A DNA stretch of 64,000 bases from Agarophyton chilense (GCA_030374765.1 JARGXX010000117.1:1364001-1428000), one strand, 5' to 3'. Shown: positions 29,980-42,251, counted from the first letter of the stretch. Notes: generated by a model not told the origin, from the sequence alone. A program made the numbers and translations.

Positions 29980-32900
29980 TCACTTCATTCTTCCTCCTTC
30001 TGGAGTTGTTTCATACTTCTGTAGAGGTCGGATTCGATCAGGCTCTCCTGACACAACCAAACCGACGAGAGTGTCATCAATAGTGTCTGGAACATCCAGT
30101 TTAGCACGTTGGCAGTACGCGAGCACTTGTGATCGTGGTAGATTGCATATAGGCTCCCATGTATCGTCTTCGGGTTGATACTCATATCAACGCACTTTAA
30201 AAAGTAAATTGTTGTCCTTTGCATGCCATCCATGATCTAGAATGCGTTCGATGATGTATTCCATCACCTCAGTTGCGGAATCCTCAGTCGGGGTGGCACT
30301 CCTGTCAACAGGTTCCGTAGCGTTCGCTATGGCGTTCGGAATCGTGTCATCACGTTCTCTCCTCTCATCAACATCCGGGGTTCTCAAAGCCAGTCGTCTG
30401 GTTTCCCTATATTATTCCGGTCTGGCCGGTGCTTCCAACTTCCTTCTCGGTTTTTCCGAACCTCGCGGCGAAAACGCGACTTCAGTTGCCACTGTACGCC
30501 ATAGGCTTGCCCCGTTGGGCTTCTTCTCTTCCGTATTTAAGGTGTCCGGATGTTCTGGGGGTCGCCCCAAATGCTCGGTATCCATCGCAAATGGGTCAGC
30601 CGGTACAGTCATACTGTCTCCATGTGGCGTCTCCACAATTGCGGTGTCCCTTCTGGAATTCTTCTTTTCTTGAGACCTTCTGCACTCCTCAGGGAGAGTT
30701 ACGCTCTTCAATCCGTTTGGCGAAATTAGCTTGCTGATCTTAGCTTCGGTTCCTTCTGATTCTACGCCAAATGGCGATTCTTTTCTTTCATCAGGACTCC
30801 CTGTAGAGCCTTCACGACTTCTGATACGTGAGGTATAATCCTCAATTTCTTTTGCGTCCACCGCGTGGTCTGAGGGAGAGACTGCAGTTTGCTGCGCGCT
30901 CACAGTGCGGATCGCCGTGTCTCCTCTCACTGCTACAGTGGGAGCTATGATTATGTCATGGGCGGATGCGCCTTATTCGCAGAACTGTTGTTCAGCGCTG
31001 TAAGTCGGATCTCCGAATTCTTTTCACCAAGTGGCAGTTTTGGAATTATATTGCCCTGCGACGATATTTCCGCAAGCTCCTGTACAACTAGTGGCTGTGT
31101 TGGTTCCTGCACCTCAATATCTCCACGTGTGGACTCCTCTCACTGTACTTCAGCTTCTCGATCTGGCGCAACAACTACTCGGTCGCGAGAAATGCGCTCT
31201 ATCTCAGTTCCTCTCCGTATTACCACGGTATATTCGTCGAATTAGACAACTTTATGCGGTCCTGTAGCGATCGGCGCTAACTTCTGACGGAGTTTCCGTT
31301 CCTTTTCCTTTCCAGTCTTCCGGCTATCATTCCTTTCCAATCTCACGAAAACGTGTCCTCCGACTCGGATATCCGGGAGTGCCCGTCGCATTGACGCGTT
31401 GTAATTACGCTTGTAGCGCGCTTGGGCCTTTCCCGTCTCTTTTGCAGCCTTTGTAGTGCGTTCGCGCAACTCATTTCTCCAGCGTAGGTGAAACTGAGCC
31501 GGCTCCGGCATTGACTCTTCTTTGGTTCTGTCCGAATCAACCTTGATTGGCAAAGCCGCTGATCGGCGAGATATAACCAATTCAAAGGATGTTAGCTTCG
31601 TCGTCAAATGCACTTGAGTATTGTACGCGTAGCAAAGCGTGTCTGTATTCAGATCCTAGTCCTTCGGATGTTGTCCGATGTGGTGCCGAATTCCGGCGAG
31701 TAGTGTACGGTTGTACCGTTCCACCTGCCCGTTACATTGCGGATGATACGTCGTGCGGAACACGGTCTTAACTCCAAGGATCCTTCATACATCTTGAAAG
31801 AAGCGGACAACGAATTGCTTGCCATTATCTAAGAGCAGAGTATCCGGTGGTCAGTAGTAATAAACCCAATGGTGGATAAACGCTCGTGCTATCACGGAAG
31901 CAGTAATCCGTTTCAGCGGAACAGTCTTAACCCGCTTAGAGAAGCGGTCAGTAATTACCAAAAGGTATCTGTTTCCCTTCTTCGAGCGGATCAATTCCCA
32001 AACTATGTCAATACTGACATACTGTAGAGGTGCGATTGTTGGGAACAGCTTCAGTGGCTTCTTCTTTTTCCAGAGCTTCACTCTATTCCTCGCGCACGTT
32101 ACACACATCTTAGCTGTCGCGTGACAATCCATTGCCAAAGTTGGCCAATAAAAATACCTTCTGATGGTTAGATACAGCTTCGTACCTCCTGGATGACCAG
32201 ACATTTGCGAATAATGTGCCAAATGCAGTACTCTGCTCTTAAGAGCGTGTGATATCACGATTTGCTCATTCGATTCAACAGTTCGAACAAAGATTCCTCG
32301 ATCGTCGAGACGAAAAGGCAACACCTCCCCCCCGTTAAGACGAGAGCGGATAGCCGCGCAGAAGGCATCTGTGACTTGTTCACGTAATAGATCTTCAAGA
32401 GAGATTCGGTCGAGTTGATCTTCTGGATCACTGTCCGTAGTCTGGGCTACCAGTAATTCCATTTGATAATCCTCTTCTTCTAGATCTTCTAGTTCTTCTT
32501 CTTTCGTTCTCGAATTCTCCTTTACCAAACATGGTATCTCATCATCGATTTCCAAGTGGGTTTCTCCCAAGGTTTCGAGTCGCGATAAAGCGTCGGCGTG
32601 TACGTTTGAAGTTCCCTTCTTGTAGTTGATTGTGAAATCAATTCCTGAAAGGCGCAGACGCCATCGCATTAAGCGTCCCGACGGGTCGGTAATCGACATG
32701 AGCCATCTGAGGCATGAATGATCGGTATTGACCATAAAGTGAGCACCCTCTAGGTCAGGTCTGAGGGTCGTGAGAGCCCAAACCATAGCAAGGCATTCCA
32801 TTTCTGACACAGAGTAGATCTTTTCTGCCTGGTGCAGTGTTCTAGATCAGTATCCAATAGGATGTCGTATGCCGTCTTCGTGCGTTTGAAAAAGGGCACA

Positions 32901-35129
32901 TCCTATCTGATAATCGCTAGCGTCCGTATCGACAGAGTAAGGAAGATCCGTTTTCGGAAGAGATAACACAGAAGCTGTGGTCAGCTCTTGTTTTAGCTTT
33001 GCGACTGCTTCCGTTTCGGCTTCTCCGAATTCCTTCAATTAAACCGGTTGTCCCTTCTTCAATAAAGCATCAAGGGGTGCAGCGATATGCGAGTAGCGCG
33101 GCACAAATCATCTGTAGACGTTACAAAGTCCGAGAAAAGATCTCAATTGCGTCTGCATTCGCGGAGGTTTGAACTCACGAATCGCAGCGGTCTGCCCTTC
33201 CTCCATTTCCAGTTTCCCTGGCTTTATCCTGTGCCCCAGGTATTTCACTTGGTCCGTGAACCATTCACACTTCTTGATCTTCAAGGTAGCTCCAGCTTGC
33301 TGTAACTTCTCGAGGATTCCCTCATCATTCCCGAAATGGTATTCCATATTCTTTTTGAAAATGATGATGTCATCCAAATAAACAAGACATGTTTTCTATT
33401 TATACTGTGATGATATTATATCGATAGCACGCTGAAAAGTCGCAGGGGCGTTAGTCAAACCAAATGGCAATCGCTTAAAGCGATACAGTCCTGCGTGACA
33501 CGCAAATGTAGTCTTACCTTGGTCTTCTGGGGCGACTGGTATCTGCCAGTATCCCCAATTTGCGTCAAGCGTTGTAAAAAAATTGGCTTCTCCAAGACTA
33601 TCGATGCATTCATCTATACGCGGTAATGGGTACGTATCCCTCACAGTTACTGCATTCAGTTCTCTGTAGTCAACGCAAAAACGTAAAGAACTATCTCCTT
33701 TGAGAACAAGGACCACTGTGGATGCCCAAGCTGATTCAGCTGGCTCAATGATTCCCTTCTCCAACATGGAGTCTACGTGTTCTTGCTCGATCTGACGAGT
33801 TCGCGGGCCTGCCCGATACGGTAATTGAGCGATGGGCCGTGTACCCGGTACAACGGAAATATGATGTTCTGTAGCCGCGATTTGGCCAATGTGTCTACTC
33901 CACATATGTGAAAACTTCAGCAGCAATCTGCGCAATCTTCCTCCATACTCCTCGGGAACGTATTCCATCTTCACGCCCTCCAGGGCTTCTTCCATCTCTT
34001 CTTCAGAGACATTCTCTTCCTTGATTTTCTTCATATTCTTGACCGCTTCTGTCGCTGTCGACTTCTGCTCGCCTGTGGGCGTTACTCTTAAGACGTCTGC
34101 CGTCATTACGTGTGTCGGTATCACAACTGAAGGGTGTGGCAGCGCCATGCCCAAGAGCTGATGCTTGTGTAAGCGACGCTCTTCAGAGCCAGCATTGCTC
34201 ACCAATATCCTGAAAGGGATCTTCGGGCTCACATTTGCAATGCCGTTAGCGAGTAGCAATTCACTAGTGTGCTACAGTGCTGCGTTAGGCTGAATAACGA
34301 TAAGTCCGTGCTCCTCAGTAACGACTGATACCCATGTTTGACTTTTTGGTGGTATCACCGTTAGTTTACACACCCCAACCTTCGGAGATGTTCTGCCTAG
34401 TGGGGCTTCGTATTCCAACGACGGTGGTAATAGTGCAATTGAAGCGGATCGCTCCAGAGGTCTGCGAACGATTGGCACTGTAGAGTCATCGTCCAGCTCC
34501 ACTTCCCGATTCTTCGGACGAATCGATTCGACAAACTTGTCACAGTAGTCACAACCCAGCACAACTGGTGCAGCCAATGTGATACACACAATAAATGTTA
34601 ACATGCCAACATGATTTCCCAAGCGAACTACAAGCCGTATTGTTCCAGTAGACTTTATCGGTCTCTTGTCAGCATCCCGGATATCCGGTATCTGTGCCTG
34701 GTTTATTCGAGCTTGCTCGTCTTCGCGCAATTCAGACAACCTGATAAAGTTCGGGCCTGCACCTGTATCCAATACAGTGAGTCTTCGCGATAACAGCGCG
34801 TGAGAAGAGCCGACGTCGGCATAGACCTTGTAGTTCCTTCGGGCCATAATCATGACTGGACTCGTCCTCCTACTTGGATCCACATATCGTCTCCAAGGAC
34901 GTTTCAACATACAGTCAAACCACACATAGTTTCCGACATTCGAAGATCTTCCTGGTCTCAGTAGGACCTTCGGTTTAAATTCCCGGGAGCGGGGCAATGT
35001 TGGTACCCCGATCGGCATGGTGGGTTTGAATCCACCCAACCCCCTGAGGGCTCTCTCACTTAATTTCCAGATGACGCGGGTTTCTCCCTGGCCATATCGG
35101 CGTTCTACTGTACTTCTGGGGCTGAACAC
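29980..35129 (-). pseudogene. E3 pol: protease, RT, RNase H, integrase, linker, chromodomain
   Basis: 35129-31242 is one frame with in-frame stops only: TAG 34274, TAG 33398, TGA 33110, a TAA near 33040, TGA 32849 and TGA 31853, among others. Protease has LDTGAGPNF (about 34765). RT has FCVDYRELNAV and YLDDIIIF (about 33375). RNase H has DTDASDYQIG and NTDHSCLRWL. Integrase has the H2C2 finger (HLAHY...CVTC) and NGQVERYNRTLL. A frameshift near 30930-31240 moves to the frame of an acidic linker and a chromodomain (MEYIIERILDHGW, then YEYQPEDDTWEP), in which the expected Trp of the VRW motif is TGA. It would copy and integrate the element, but is inactive. Confidence 0.9.
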
Positions 35130-36400
35130 TGTGATCTTTCACAGTTTTGATCTCTCGCATGAGTTTTGCGTACCATATCCGCAAGTCCCCAAGCTTTTGC
35201 CTTCCCATATGATTGTACCGGTACACGGGTTCGTTCTGGCTCCGGGAGAGCTTCATAATTCGAGACAACTCGACGTACCTGTGTAAAGGGCAAAGTGCAC
35301 TCCGATGACAAATGATGTCTTCCATAGCACCCATAACATATCAGGCCGTCCCTTTTCCATCTCAGCTGTGGCTGTTCTGTACCGCGGGTATCTACCCAAC
35401 CAGGCTTCTGAGAAGTAAATCCATCCACTGGCAGGACCATCGGACTTCTTCTGTATGGATAACGCCGTGGCTCCATAGCCAATATATCATATTCCACATA
35501 GGAATCAGTTGACGGCAAATCCGTAGTAGGCACTGACCCCCCTGGATCATCCAGATAATTAAATGCGTCTTCTCCAGTATAGCTGTCATCATGAGGCATA
35601 AACGTCGAAACGCGTGATTCCTCTGGCGACTCCAGATGCAAAACCTTGCCTTGCTTGATAGAGCGTTTTATGTCCCGGTTAGCAACGGGGTATGTCACTA
35701 GAAGACGTGTTCCACCTCCGCAACGAGCGCGAACTGCTTCACCTTCAGTATGTGCATACTGCACTAATTCCAGACAACTGATTCTCGAGTGCTTCTCCCG
35801 ATGACGGGCTACCAATGACTTGATAGTCGAACCGAGTCCATCGAAAAAAAGTGTAATCTTTTCGTCTTTAGAATGGACATTTCTACAGCGTGTAGATGCA
35901 TTATTCAGTCTTGAACTGTACTCAACCTCCTTTTCTCCAGGCTTGTGGGTAATACCTCTGAGATTCAGAATAGCTTCGGGAATCGCATTAGACGTTGCAT
36001 AACTACGCAGCAAGTACTGCAGGGTTTCGGCCCAACTGGTGACTCCACCTTCATCGACGGTAAGTGAACCACTTACGGCACGGTATTGCTCTAATGAAAA
36101 TCCAACTAACAAGTGTGGAAGTGCCACGAATGCTTGAGCTCCACTCATCCCCAGCGTGTCGGCTACGATTACAAAGCGATTGATAAATTCAAATATGAGA
36201 ATGAGATCCTTCCCAGAAAAAGTAAGACCATCGAGGCCAATCTTCAAACGAATAATGTGATCTCTCACTTTGGCTGTCTCGCGACGTGTTCGCTTCCCCA
36301 TTTGTAACTGAAGCCGATATACACGATAATTCGTAATCTTCCTGTAAAGCGGGTTCGTACACGAAAGCGGTTTCAGATTATTGTAGGGCGGTCCCTTCGT
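35105..36400 (-). pseudogene. E3 gag, C-terminal part
   Basis: An open frame from DT1 to 35105. It contains the capsid-like region (DLILIFEFINRFVIVAD, LLRSYATSNAIPEAI, VEYSSRLNNASTRC) and a canonical CX2CX4HX4C zinc knuckle (CYGCYGRHHLSSEC). E5 gag aligns well, including the join region (NNLKPLSCTNPLY against GLKPLKPTNPLY). It overlaps the start of the pol frame by 25 bp in a different frame. Gag would form the intracellular particle and bind the RNA. Confidence 0.9.
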
Positions 36401-36403
36401 CAG

Positions 36404-36420
36404 TGTTCTCGAAATGCTAG
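36404..36420 (+). repeat. DT1 left terminal inverted repeat
   Basis: TGTTCTCGAAATGCTAG. Further CTAG-containing motifs (GCTAGTTT / AAAACTAGC) follow at about 36527, 36546, 36569 and 36590. Confidence 0.85.
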
Positions 36421-36616
36421 TTCAGTGGTCAAAAAAGGACGAATTGAAATGACCGAAAAACCCGTGAATTTATCCAAATTTGGAGGTGTTAATTTCCGAA
36501 AAAATTTTCATTCGTTCATTAGTGCTAGTTTGTATGGGAAGGAAAACTAGCACATATCTGCAGTTTTTCTAGTTTTGATGAAGGTAAAACTAGCGTGAAT
36601 CTTTCTGTCGCCGCAG

Positions 36617-39332
36617 TTTAGGTCCATTGGTTTCGCCCCCTCCACCATCTTCGATCCCCATAAACGCTTCTCCGCAACCCTCTTCCAGAAAGACGCAATT
36701 CATGTCCTCAAACAACAGCTCGCCCTCGCACACTTCAAGAACACCTTTTTCCACCCCGTCTCCCAAACATCCGCCTCCGGCTCCCGCGCCTTCGCACACC
36801 CCATGGCAGCCACCCTCGGCTCAAAAGTCGTCCCCGCACTCAAGACCGCCATCATGCAGTCCACAAAAGATAACATCGTCTGGCATCTCCCTCACTCCAC
36901 CGGTATCGACACCTTCATCGGCCTCGTCCAAATCTACTCCGACAAGTCCTCTACTTCTCTCAAATCTTCTTCCATCACCTCCTACCCCCTCCACATCACC
37001 CTTCTCAACTTCTCCGACTCCTTTCGCCGCAAATGCATTTCCGACAATCTCACACTCCTCGGCTATCTTCCCACCTCCTTCACCCCAATCACTTCTTCTC
37101 CAGATGCAGATATCATCACTCATTCCTCGTCCATCCCCCGCCAAACAAAAATTGAACTCATACAGCAGACCATCTCCTCCCTCCTTCAACCTCTCTTCTC
37201 TTCCGCCCTCCCCGGTTTCCCCTTCCGCGACGCAGACGGCATTCTTCGTCAATGCCACCCCATCATCGCCAGCTACTGCGCAGACATTCCCGAGGCAAAG
37301 GATATTCTCGCCATCTCCCACGGCACCCGCCCCCAGCACCCCTGCCACAGATGCTCTATCCCTCGCTCACAACTCCACCAACACTCTCACGCCCATCCCC
37401 CTCGATCTCTTCCCCTCACCCTTGCAGCCCGCAACAAACACTTCTCCCTCCTCAAGGACTCCGAAGCAGCTCTCCTCGCCCGCAAGCCAAGAGTCTCGCG
37501 CAACTTCAAGGAACAAGCTCTCCAAGCACTCCACTCCCTCTCCCTCGCAAAATACCCCTCCCTCTTCGAGTCTTACCCCCTTTTCAACATCACCCCCCTC
37601 CTCACCCCAAACAACATCTTCCCCTTCGAACCCCTCCACAACTTCCACCTCGGCGTTTCCAAACTCATCAAGCTCGCCGCCATCGAACGTCTCAGATCAG
37701 AACACCTCTTCACCACCATCAGCTCCACAAACTCCAGCCGTTCCTTCCACTCCGTCCGCACCTCCATCCTCAAGCACTCCAACTTCATCCTTACCGCCAT
37801 CGAAAATCATTCCCCAGCTACCGGCCTCCACATCGACTTCTCTACTTCCGAAAGCGGGCAGTCCCTCAACGGCTTCTTCACAACTGACGGCGTCCGCGGC
37901 ATGCTAGAAGCAAAAGACTACCACGCCCTCGACATGGTCTTCCCCTTCATCGGCGCCTTCTTCGACCGCTGCTGTGACGAAGCCAATTCCGCTCCCATCA
38001 CAACCGTCTTCTCCAAGTACACAGACCTCCTCCTCACCTCCATGTGCTACAACTCCGTCCCCGAATGGACCACTTCTCTTCTTGCCAAACTCGCCTCCCA
38101 AATCCATTCCTTCAAGCACAGAGCTGTCGATGTTCTCGGTCCATACCATACCTCCAACCTTGGCACCCTCAAATTCCACCTCCTCGATCACATCGCAGAC
38201 GACATTCGACGCTTTGATGGGTCTCCACTTCAACGATGCAGGCATCTTCGAACAAGCCCATACCCTCTTCAAAGCACATTACTCCCGAACCTCCAAGCGC
38301 AGACCCACCGCGCACAACGAAACCATCCGTGCCATCGAACGCTCCGATGCCGTCAACAATTGGATTTCTCTCTCCGCTGATCCTTCCGTCACCTCATCCT
38401 CCCATGCCCCTCCTCCTCCCTTCCAAGCCCGCAAACCAGGTTTCGTCCGTGATGGCAAGCACACCTCCTTTTCCGATCTCATCACCGCTCACAAATTCCT
38501 TCGAGCAAACCCCCACTCAACAATCTCTTCCCTTCAGGACCTCTTCTCCCCAGACTCTATCGCCATCATCTCACAAATTGGAACCCCCGCACTCCCCTCC
38601 CTCGTCACACTCACACTCGAAACACTAGCTCTCAACCAGGACTCCCCAACTCTCCGCCAAACCCGTCTCACATTCTTCAATTCCGCATACGTCGTCGGCG
38701 GCTTCACCCCAACCCTAGACGACTACATCGCCGATCGAAACGAGCTCGCCGTCAAAGATCCCCCTTTCCCACTCATTCAACGTATCTTCGCTGCTCCCTT
38801 TTTCGGTCCCTCTAAAACCCCAAAGTTCTCCCACATCCTCGTTGCCGGTTCCAGCTTCTCCAACCCCACTCCCACCGCCTGGGTCTGCAAGCTCAACTCT
38901 CTTCTTCGCTTCACCACCCCTTCTTCCCCTTCCACTCATAACGAGTTCGCCTTCGTTCAGTTCCTCGAACTCGTTCCACCCCAGGATCAAGTCGATTTCT
39001 CTCTCAATTGCATCTGCATCCGATGGGCAACAGACGGCGAACAAAACCACACCGCCCACCCGCTTCCTATCTCAAACACTTCCAACTACGACGACGTCTC
39101 CCCCTGGTTCGGCCTCGTACCATCCTCTTCCATTCTCGGCCCCGTTCATGTACTTCGCCAAAACTACCCTGCACCCCCCTTCACCGCTCGATTGCACTGG
39201 CGCTTCCATAGATTTTACCTCAACAGATTCTACCGAGACCCAACTGCCAAGCCCTACTTCTCCAACACCACCACTGGTGGCACAACACCTCCACTGGGTG
39301 GCACCCATAATAATACCTCCCAAGGCACATGA
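36617..39332 (+). pseudogene. DT1 transposase (EnSpm/CACTA or Plavaka-like), one frameshift
   Basis: The frame is open from 36617 (just after a CGCCGCAG that could be a splice acceptor) to about 38220, then shifts frame and runs to 39332; about 900 residues in all. Features typical of large CMC transposases are ASYCADIPEAKDILAISHG followed by a CX2C pair (HPCHRC), FEPLHNFHLGVSKL, an acidic DGVRGMLEAKDYHAL block, and KFHLLDHIADDI leading across the frameshift to DAGIFEQAHTLFKAHYSRT. The tail contains a domain that reads like a bromo-adjacent or virion-like fold, not assigned. The gene is extremely C/T-rich on the sense strand with C-ending codons, unlike its neighbours. The superfamily assignment is from motif memory. 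Confidence 0.7.
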
Positions 39333-39419
39333 TCCAATAAAATAGTCAACGCTGCTTTTCTTACATAGCCGACCCCCATCTTGCTCCATCTCCTTACCCC
39401 CTTATCCCCCCGTACCTTA

Positions 39420-39974
39420 TCACTCTCCCACTCCTTGCCTTCTCCCCAACTCTAAGCGCTTGAACCGTGACCTTTTTGGTCCACATGACGCTAGATAGCA
39501 ATCTAACACCTCTCCAAGTCTTCTCGTGAGATTCTCCATGGAAAACTCCTCCCTTATCGCCAGATAGATTTTCTCTCTCGACGGTATCCATAGCCCAACC
39601 GTCGCGATTCTCTCCTTATTCCCACTCACATCTCTACAATTCCCTCCACAGAATCCATCATTCTCAAACTCCTCAGCATACTCATCCTTCACCATGTTCC
39701 AGGCAACCCTCAATATGTCCTCAACAGCCAGTGGTAGAAACCTCCAAAACAGCGTCGAGAACAAAAATTGCCTTTGGCCTCCCCGCCCAACGTCTCTATC
39801 CATCGTGGTCACCACACATCCAATCCATGCATCAAGCCACGCAAGATGCATCACCGTCCCATCCACATACTGCCTTTCTCCATTTCTGTGACTCTCTACC
39901 GCGTAGCCCATAAACTCTTCCAACGCTTTCAACGACACCTGATTTCGTCGGCTGACAGAGTGCACCGTGTACAT
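39420..39974 (-). CDS. Possible second DT1 gene (184 aa), unknown
   Basis: An intact frame from ATG 39974, convergent with the transposase. It reads protein-like (LKALEEFMGYAVESHRNG, DILRVAWNMVKDEYAEEF, KIYLAIREEFSMENLTRRL) and has several Cys (GFCGGNCRD). Its first codons lie in a repeat that recurs at 42545-42600, so the real start may be further in. CACTA-type elements often code a second protein, but no homology is recognised here. Confidence 0.35.
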   Translation of the reverse strand: MYTVHSVSRRNQVSLKALEEFMGYAVESHRNGERQYVDGTVMHLAWLDAWIGCVVTTMDRDVGRGGQRQFLFSTLFWRFLPLAVEDILRVAWNMVKDEYAEEFENDGFCGGNCRDVSGNKERIATVGLWIPSREKIYLAIREEFSMENLTRRLGEVLDCYLASCGPKRSRFKRLELGRRQGVGE

Positions 39975-40147
39975 CTGGCCGTTCCAAAATTATATGTATT
40001 ACGAGTGGCTCCGATCCGTGCTTTGCACGGTGTTGTCTGTGCAAACATGCATTTGTAGCGTGATATTCGTGTTGCACTGCACACATCTACCTTGACCGCG
40101 CGAGTGCACACGTGTCGCTTGCACGAATATTCTTCAGCCTGCGGGGA

Positions 40148-40413
40148 GTGCTACGGCATGCCATTGGCCAACTTTCCTACACGTCTCGACATCCTCCAAT
40201 CACGTGCCGTGGCACTCTTGGTTCCGCCGCCCGCGCGAGTGCCACGGCACGCCATTGGCGAGCGCGTGTACACGTGTCCCCATCCTTGAATCCTGCGACG
40301 TGGCACTCCTGTTCCGCCGCCCAGCCTAGTGCCACGGCACGGTATTGGTCATCTGTTACACGTGTGTCGCCGTTGACCAATCCCATGCCGTGGCACTCTT
40401 GTTCCGCGGCCAA
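40148..40413 (+). repeat. Three tandem ~90-bp hairpin units (GTGCCACGGCAC)
   Basis: Units start at 40148, 40239 and 40329. Each opens GTGCCACGGCA(T/C)G, has an ATTGG(C/T)CA box and a TACACGTGT core, and closes with an inverted CC(A)TGCCGTGGCAC followed by TCTTGTTCCGC. Each could fold on itself. Confidence 0.8.
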
Positions 40414-40478
40414 GTGCCCCATTCGTATCACACGCAGCGACACACACACACACAAACATATGCTTTAGTAGTTGGAGA
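40329..40478 (+). repeat. 150-bp segment duplicated at 42318-42475
   Basis: The third hairpin unit plus flanking CACACGCAGCGACACACAC and a GCTTTAGTAGTTGGAGA end recurs almost unchanged at 42318-42475, where the (AC)n run is longer. The two segments may mark an internal duplication of DT1. Confidence 0.75.
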
Positions 40479-41335
40479 CGAGTGGCTCTGTAGCGTGCTT
40501 TGCACGCGTTTGACAGTGTACATATGTTGAGAAAAAGCTTTGAAAGTAGTTTGTGGCGTTTGTAAATTAGAAGTGCCTTGTAAAAAGACAAATTTTTCTA
40601 GGACGGCTAGTTCAAAAGGTTCAGAGAAGCATAGAAAAGATGTGAAAGAAAAACAATGTCATCCTTTACGATTAAGTATCCAAAACCTTTTTCACGGCAG
40701 TTTATCTGGAAAGGCTACATGAAATCTTTTTGTTTAACCGCTTTTCACACATATTCCGACGTTGAAATGGTTTGTAATACGGGAGAGAGTGACATAGAGA
40801 AAACCGTGAAAAATGCAGGTATCTTAAAGATCGAACTCAGCTCTACTCCGAAACTCCACTCTACTCCCACACTTAACCCTACTTCCAAACGATTTCCCTT
40901 GTACGTTATTGGTTGTGAGAGCGAAGCGTTAAGACGAAAAGTTGAAATGTATCGTCTATATGTCCGCAGGGCATTCTCGGCAAGCAAAAAAGCTGTCCAT
41001 TGTACGAACCTGTAGCTGACAGAAAGAAAATAGGCTAGTTGTCATCCCATGCACTTCATCTATGGCCCAATACATATGTCTCTTTATAATGTCCAAGTTT
41101 CGTAGAAAAATTAACATGAATCCTTTCTTCAGCTTACAATAATGATCAAGAATGGCATCTTTCGCGCTGAGTGTATTTTACACCTCCACTTACGCGCGAG
41201 ATTTCTTTCTGGGGTTTACGCTCTCTACTTTGAGAAAGACGTTTTTTCTTATTCTCGAATCTCATTCGTCGCTTTGTAGTGGTCATTTGGCCCTCCGTCC
41301 CTGGGTTTCTTTCCATTGCGTCACCTCCGCTTTTC
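40414..41335. other. DT1 internal region without clear gene
   Basis: Two overlapping short frames (40540-40722 and 40656-41015, plus) lie here. The first has a CGVCKLEVPC...KHRKD spacing like a small zinc finger, but it ends quickly. I see no intact gene. Confidence 0.4.
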
Positions 41336-41592
41336 AGTCTGTTCTGCTGTTTCATTTCTTCGTCTCACAGCTGCGTGGTCACGCTGTTGTCTTCTCAAAA
41401 CTTCAGTTGCATCGATTGACGGTATGTTCGGCATAATTTCGCAAGACGTCCAGTTTGTTTCCATGGACATGTCATGGCGTACCTCGTTCAAACTCAGTCA
41501 CACCCTATAACCTCAATCTTGCAGCGCCCATGAGCCCGATGATGAGCCCAGCGGTAAGCACGCAATGAGGCGCCGTTTCAATCATACGCAAG
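41336..41592 (+). repeat. ~240-bp diverged duplication, copy 1
   Basis: CTGTTCTG...CTTCGTC...CATCGATTGACGGTATGTTCGGCATAAT through CGCAATGAGGCGCC matches 41821-42056 at lower identity. Another partial copy of the AGCGGTAGGCGCGCAGTGAGGCGCC part is at 41680-41760. Confidence 0.65.
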
Positions 41593-41820
41593 AGTTGAAA
41601 ACCCGTGCTTTGCGTGACGAACCGTGCTTTGTGTAAAAACCCATGCTTTGCGTGAGAAAACGTGCTTTTCTGACTTGGCTCGCAGCGCCCACGTGCGCAA
41701 TTGTGTGCCTAGCGGTAGGCGCGCAGTGAGGCGCCATTGCACTCAAACGCAGTGGGTGTTTGTAAGTCATGCGCGCCGAATTCTAGCGCGTTCTTGGTTG
41801 CGACGCCCTCGTTCTTCGGC

Positions 41821-42056
41821 CTGTTCTGAAGTTTTAGCTCTTCGTCGTACAGCAGCACGCTTGCACTGTTGCCTTGTGCGAGCTTCGGCTGCATCGGTTG
41901 AAGGTACGGTCGGCATGATAGTGTCAAAAGACCACGTTAGTGCCTTTGGACGTCTCACCGCGTTCCCATCTAAATATCTCCTAGTACCGAAAGTGTTTGC
42001 AACTGTGTGCCCAGTAGTGAGCGCGCATTGAGGCGTCATTGCAGTCATACGCAGTG
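41821..42056 (+). repeat. ~240-bp diverged duplication, copy 2
   Basis: Second copy of the 41336-41592 unit, with CATCGGTTGAAGGTACGGTCGGCATGAT and GCGCGCATTGAGGCGTCATTG conserved. Confidence 0.65.
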
Positions 42057-42087
42057 TGTGAGAAACCCTGCACTCTGCACTTCTCCT

Positions 42088-42251
42088 GGAGCAGGGTGGA
42101 AAAACCCTGCTCTTGGACTTGCCTTGGAGCGGGGTGCGAAACCCTGCTCTTGGACTCGTTCCGGAGCGGGGTGGGGAAACCCTGCTTTTGGAGTTGTCCC
42201 GGAGCAGGGTAGAAAACCCTGCTCTTGGAGTTGTCCCCGAGCAAGGTGTGC
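42088..42251 (+). repeat. 38-bp tandem repeat, about 4.3 copies
   Basis: Unit GGAGCRGGGTG...AAACCCTGCTCTTGGA, period 37-38 bp. Each unit contains inverted GCAGGGT/ACCCTGC arms, so each is a small hairpin. Long open frames across it are a by-product of the repeat. Confidence 0.85.

Noticed and set aside
36627..37907. 426-codon Ser/Pro/Thr-rich frame overlapping the transposase
   Set aside because: It is an alternate-frame shadow produced by the C/T-rich sense strand of the DT1 transposase; composition is low-complexity and without domains.
40656..41015. 119-codon plus-strand frame in DT1
   Set aside because: No domain, overlaps another short frame with a zinc-finger-like spacing; could be decayed coding sequence but cannot be supported.
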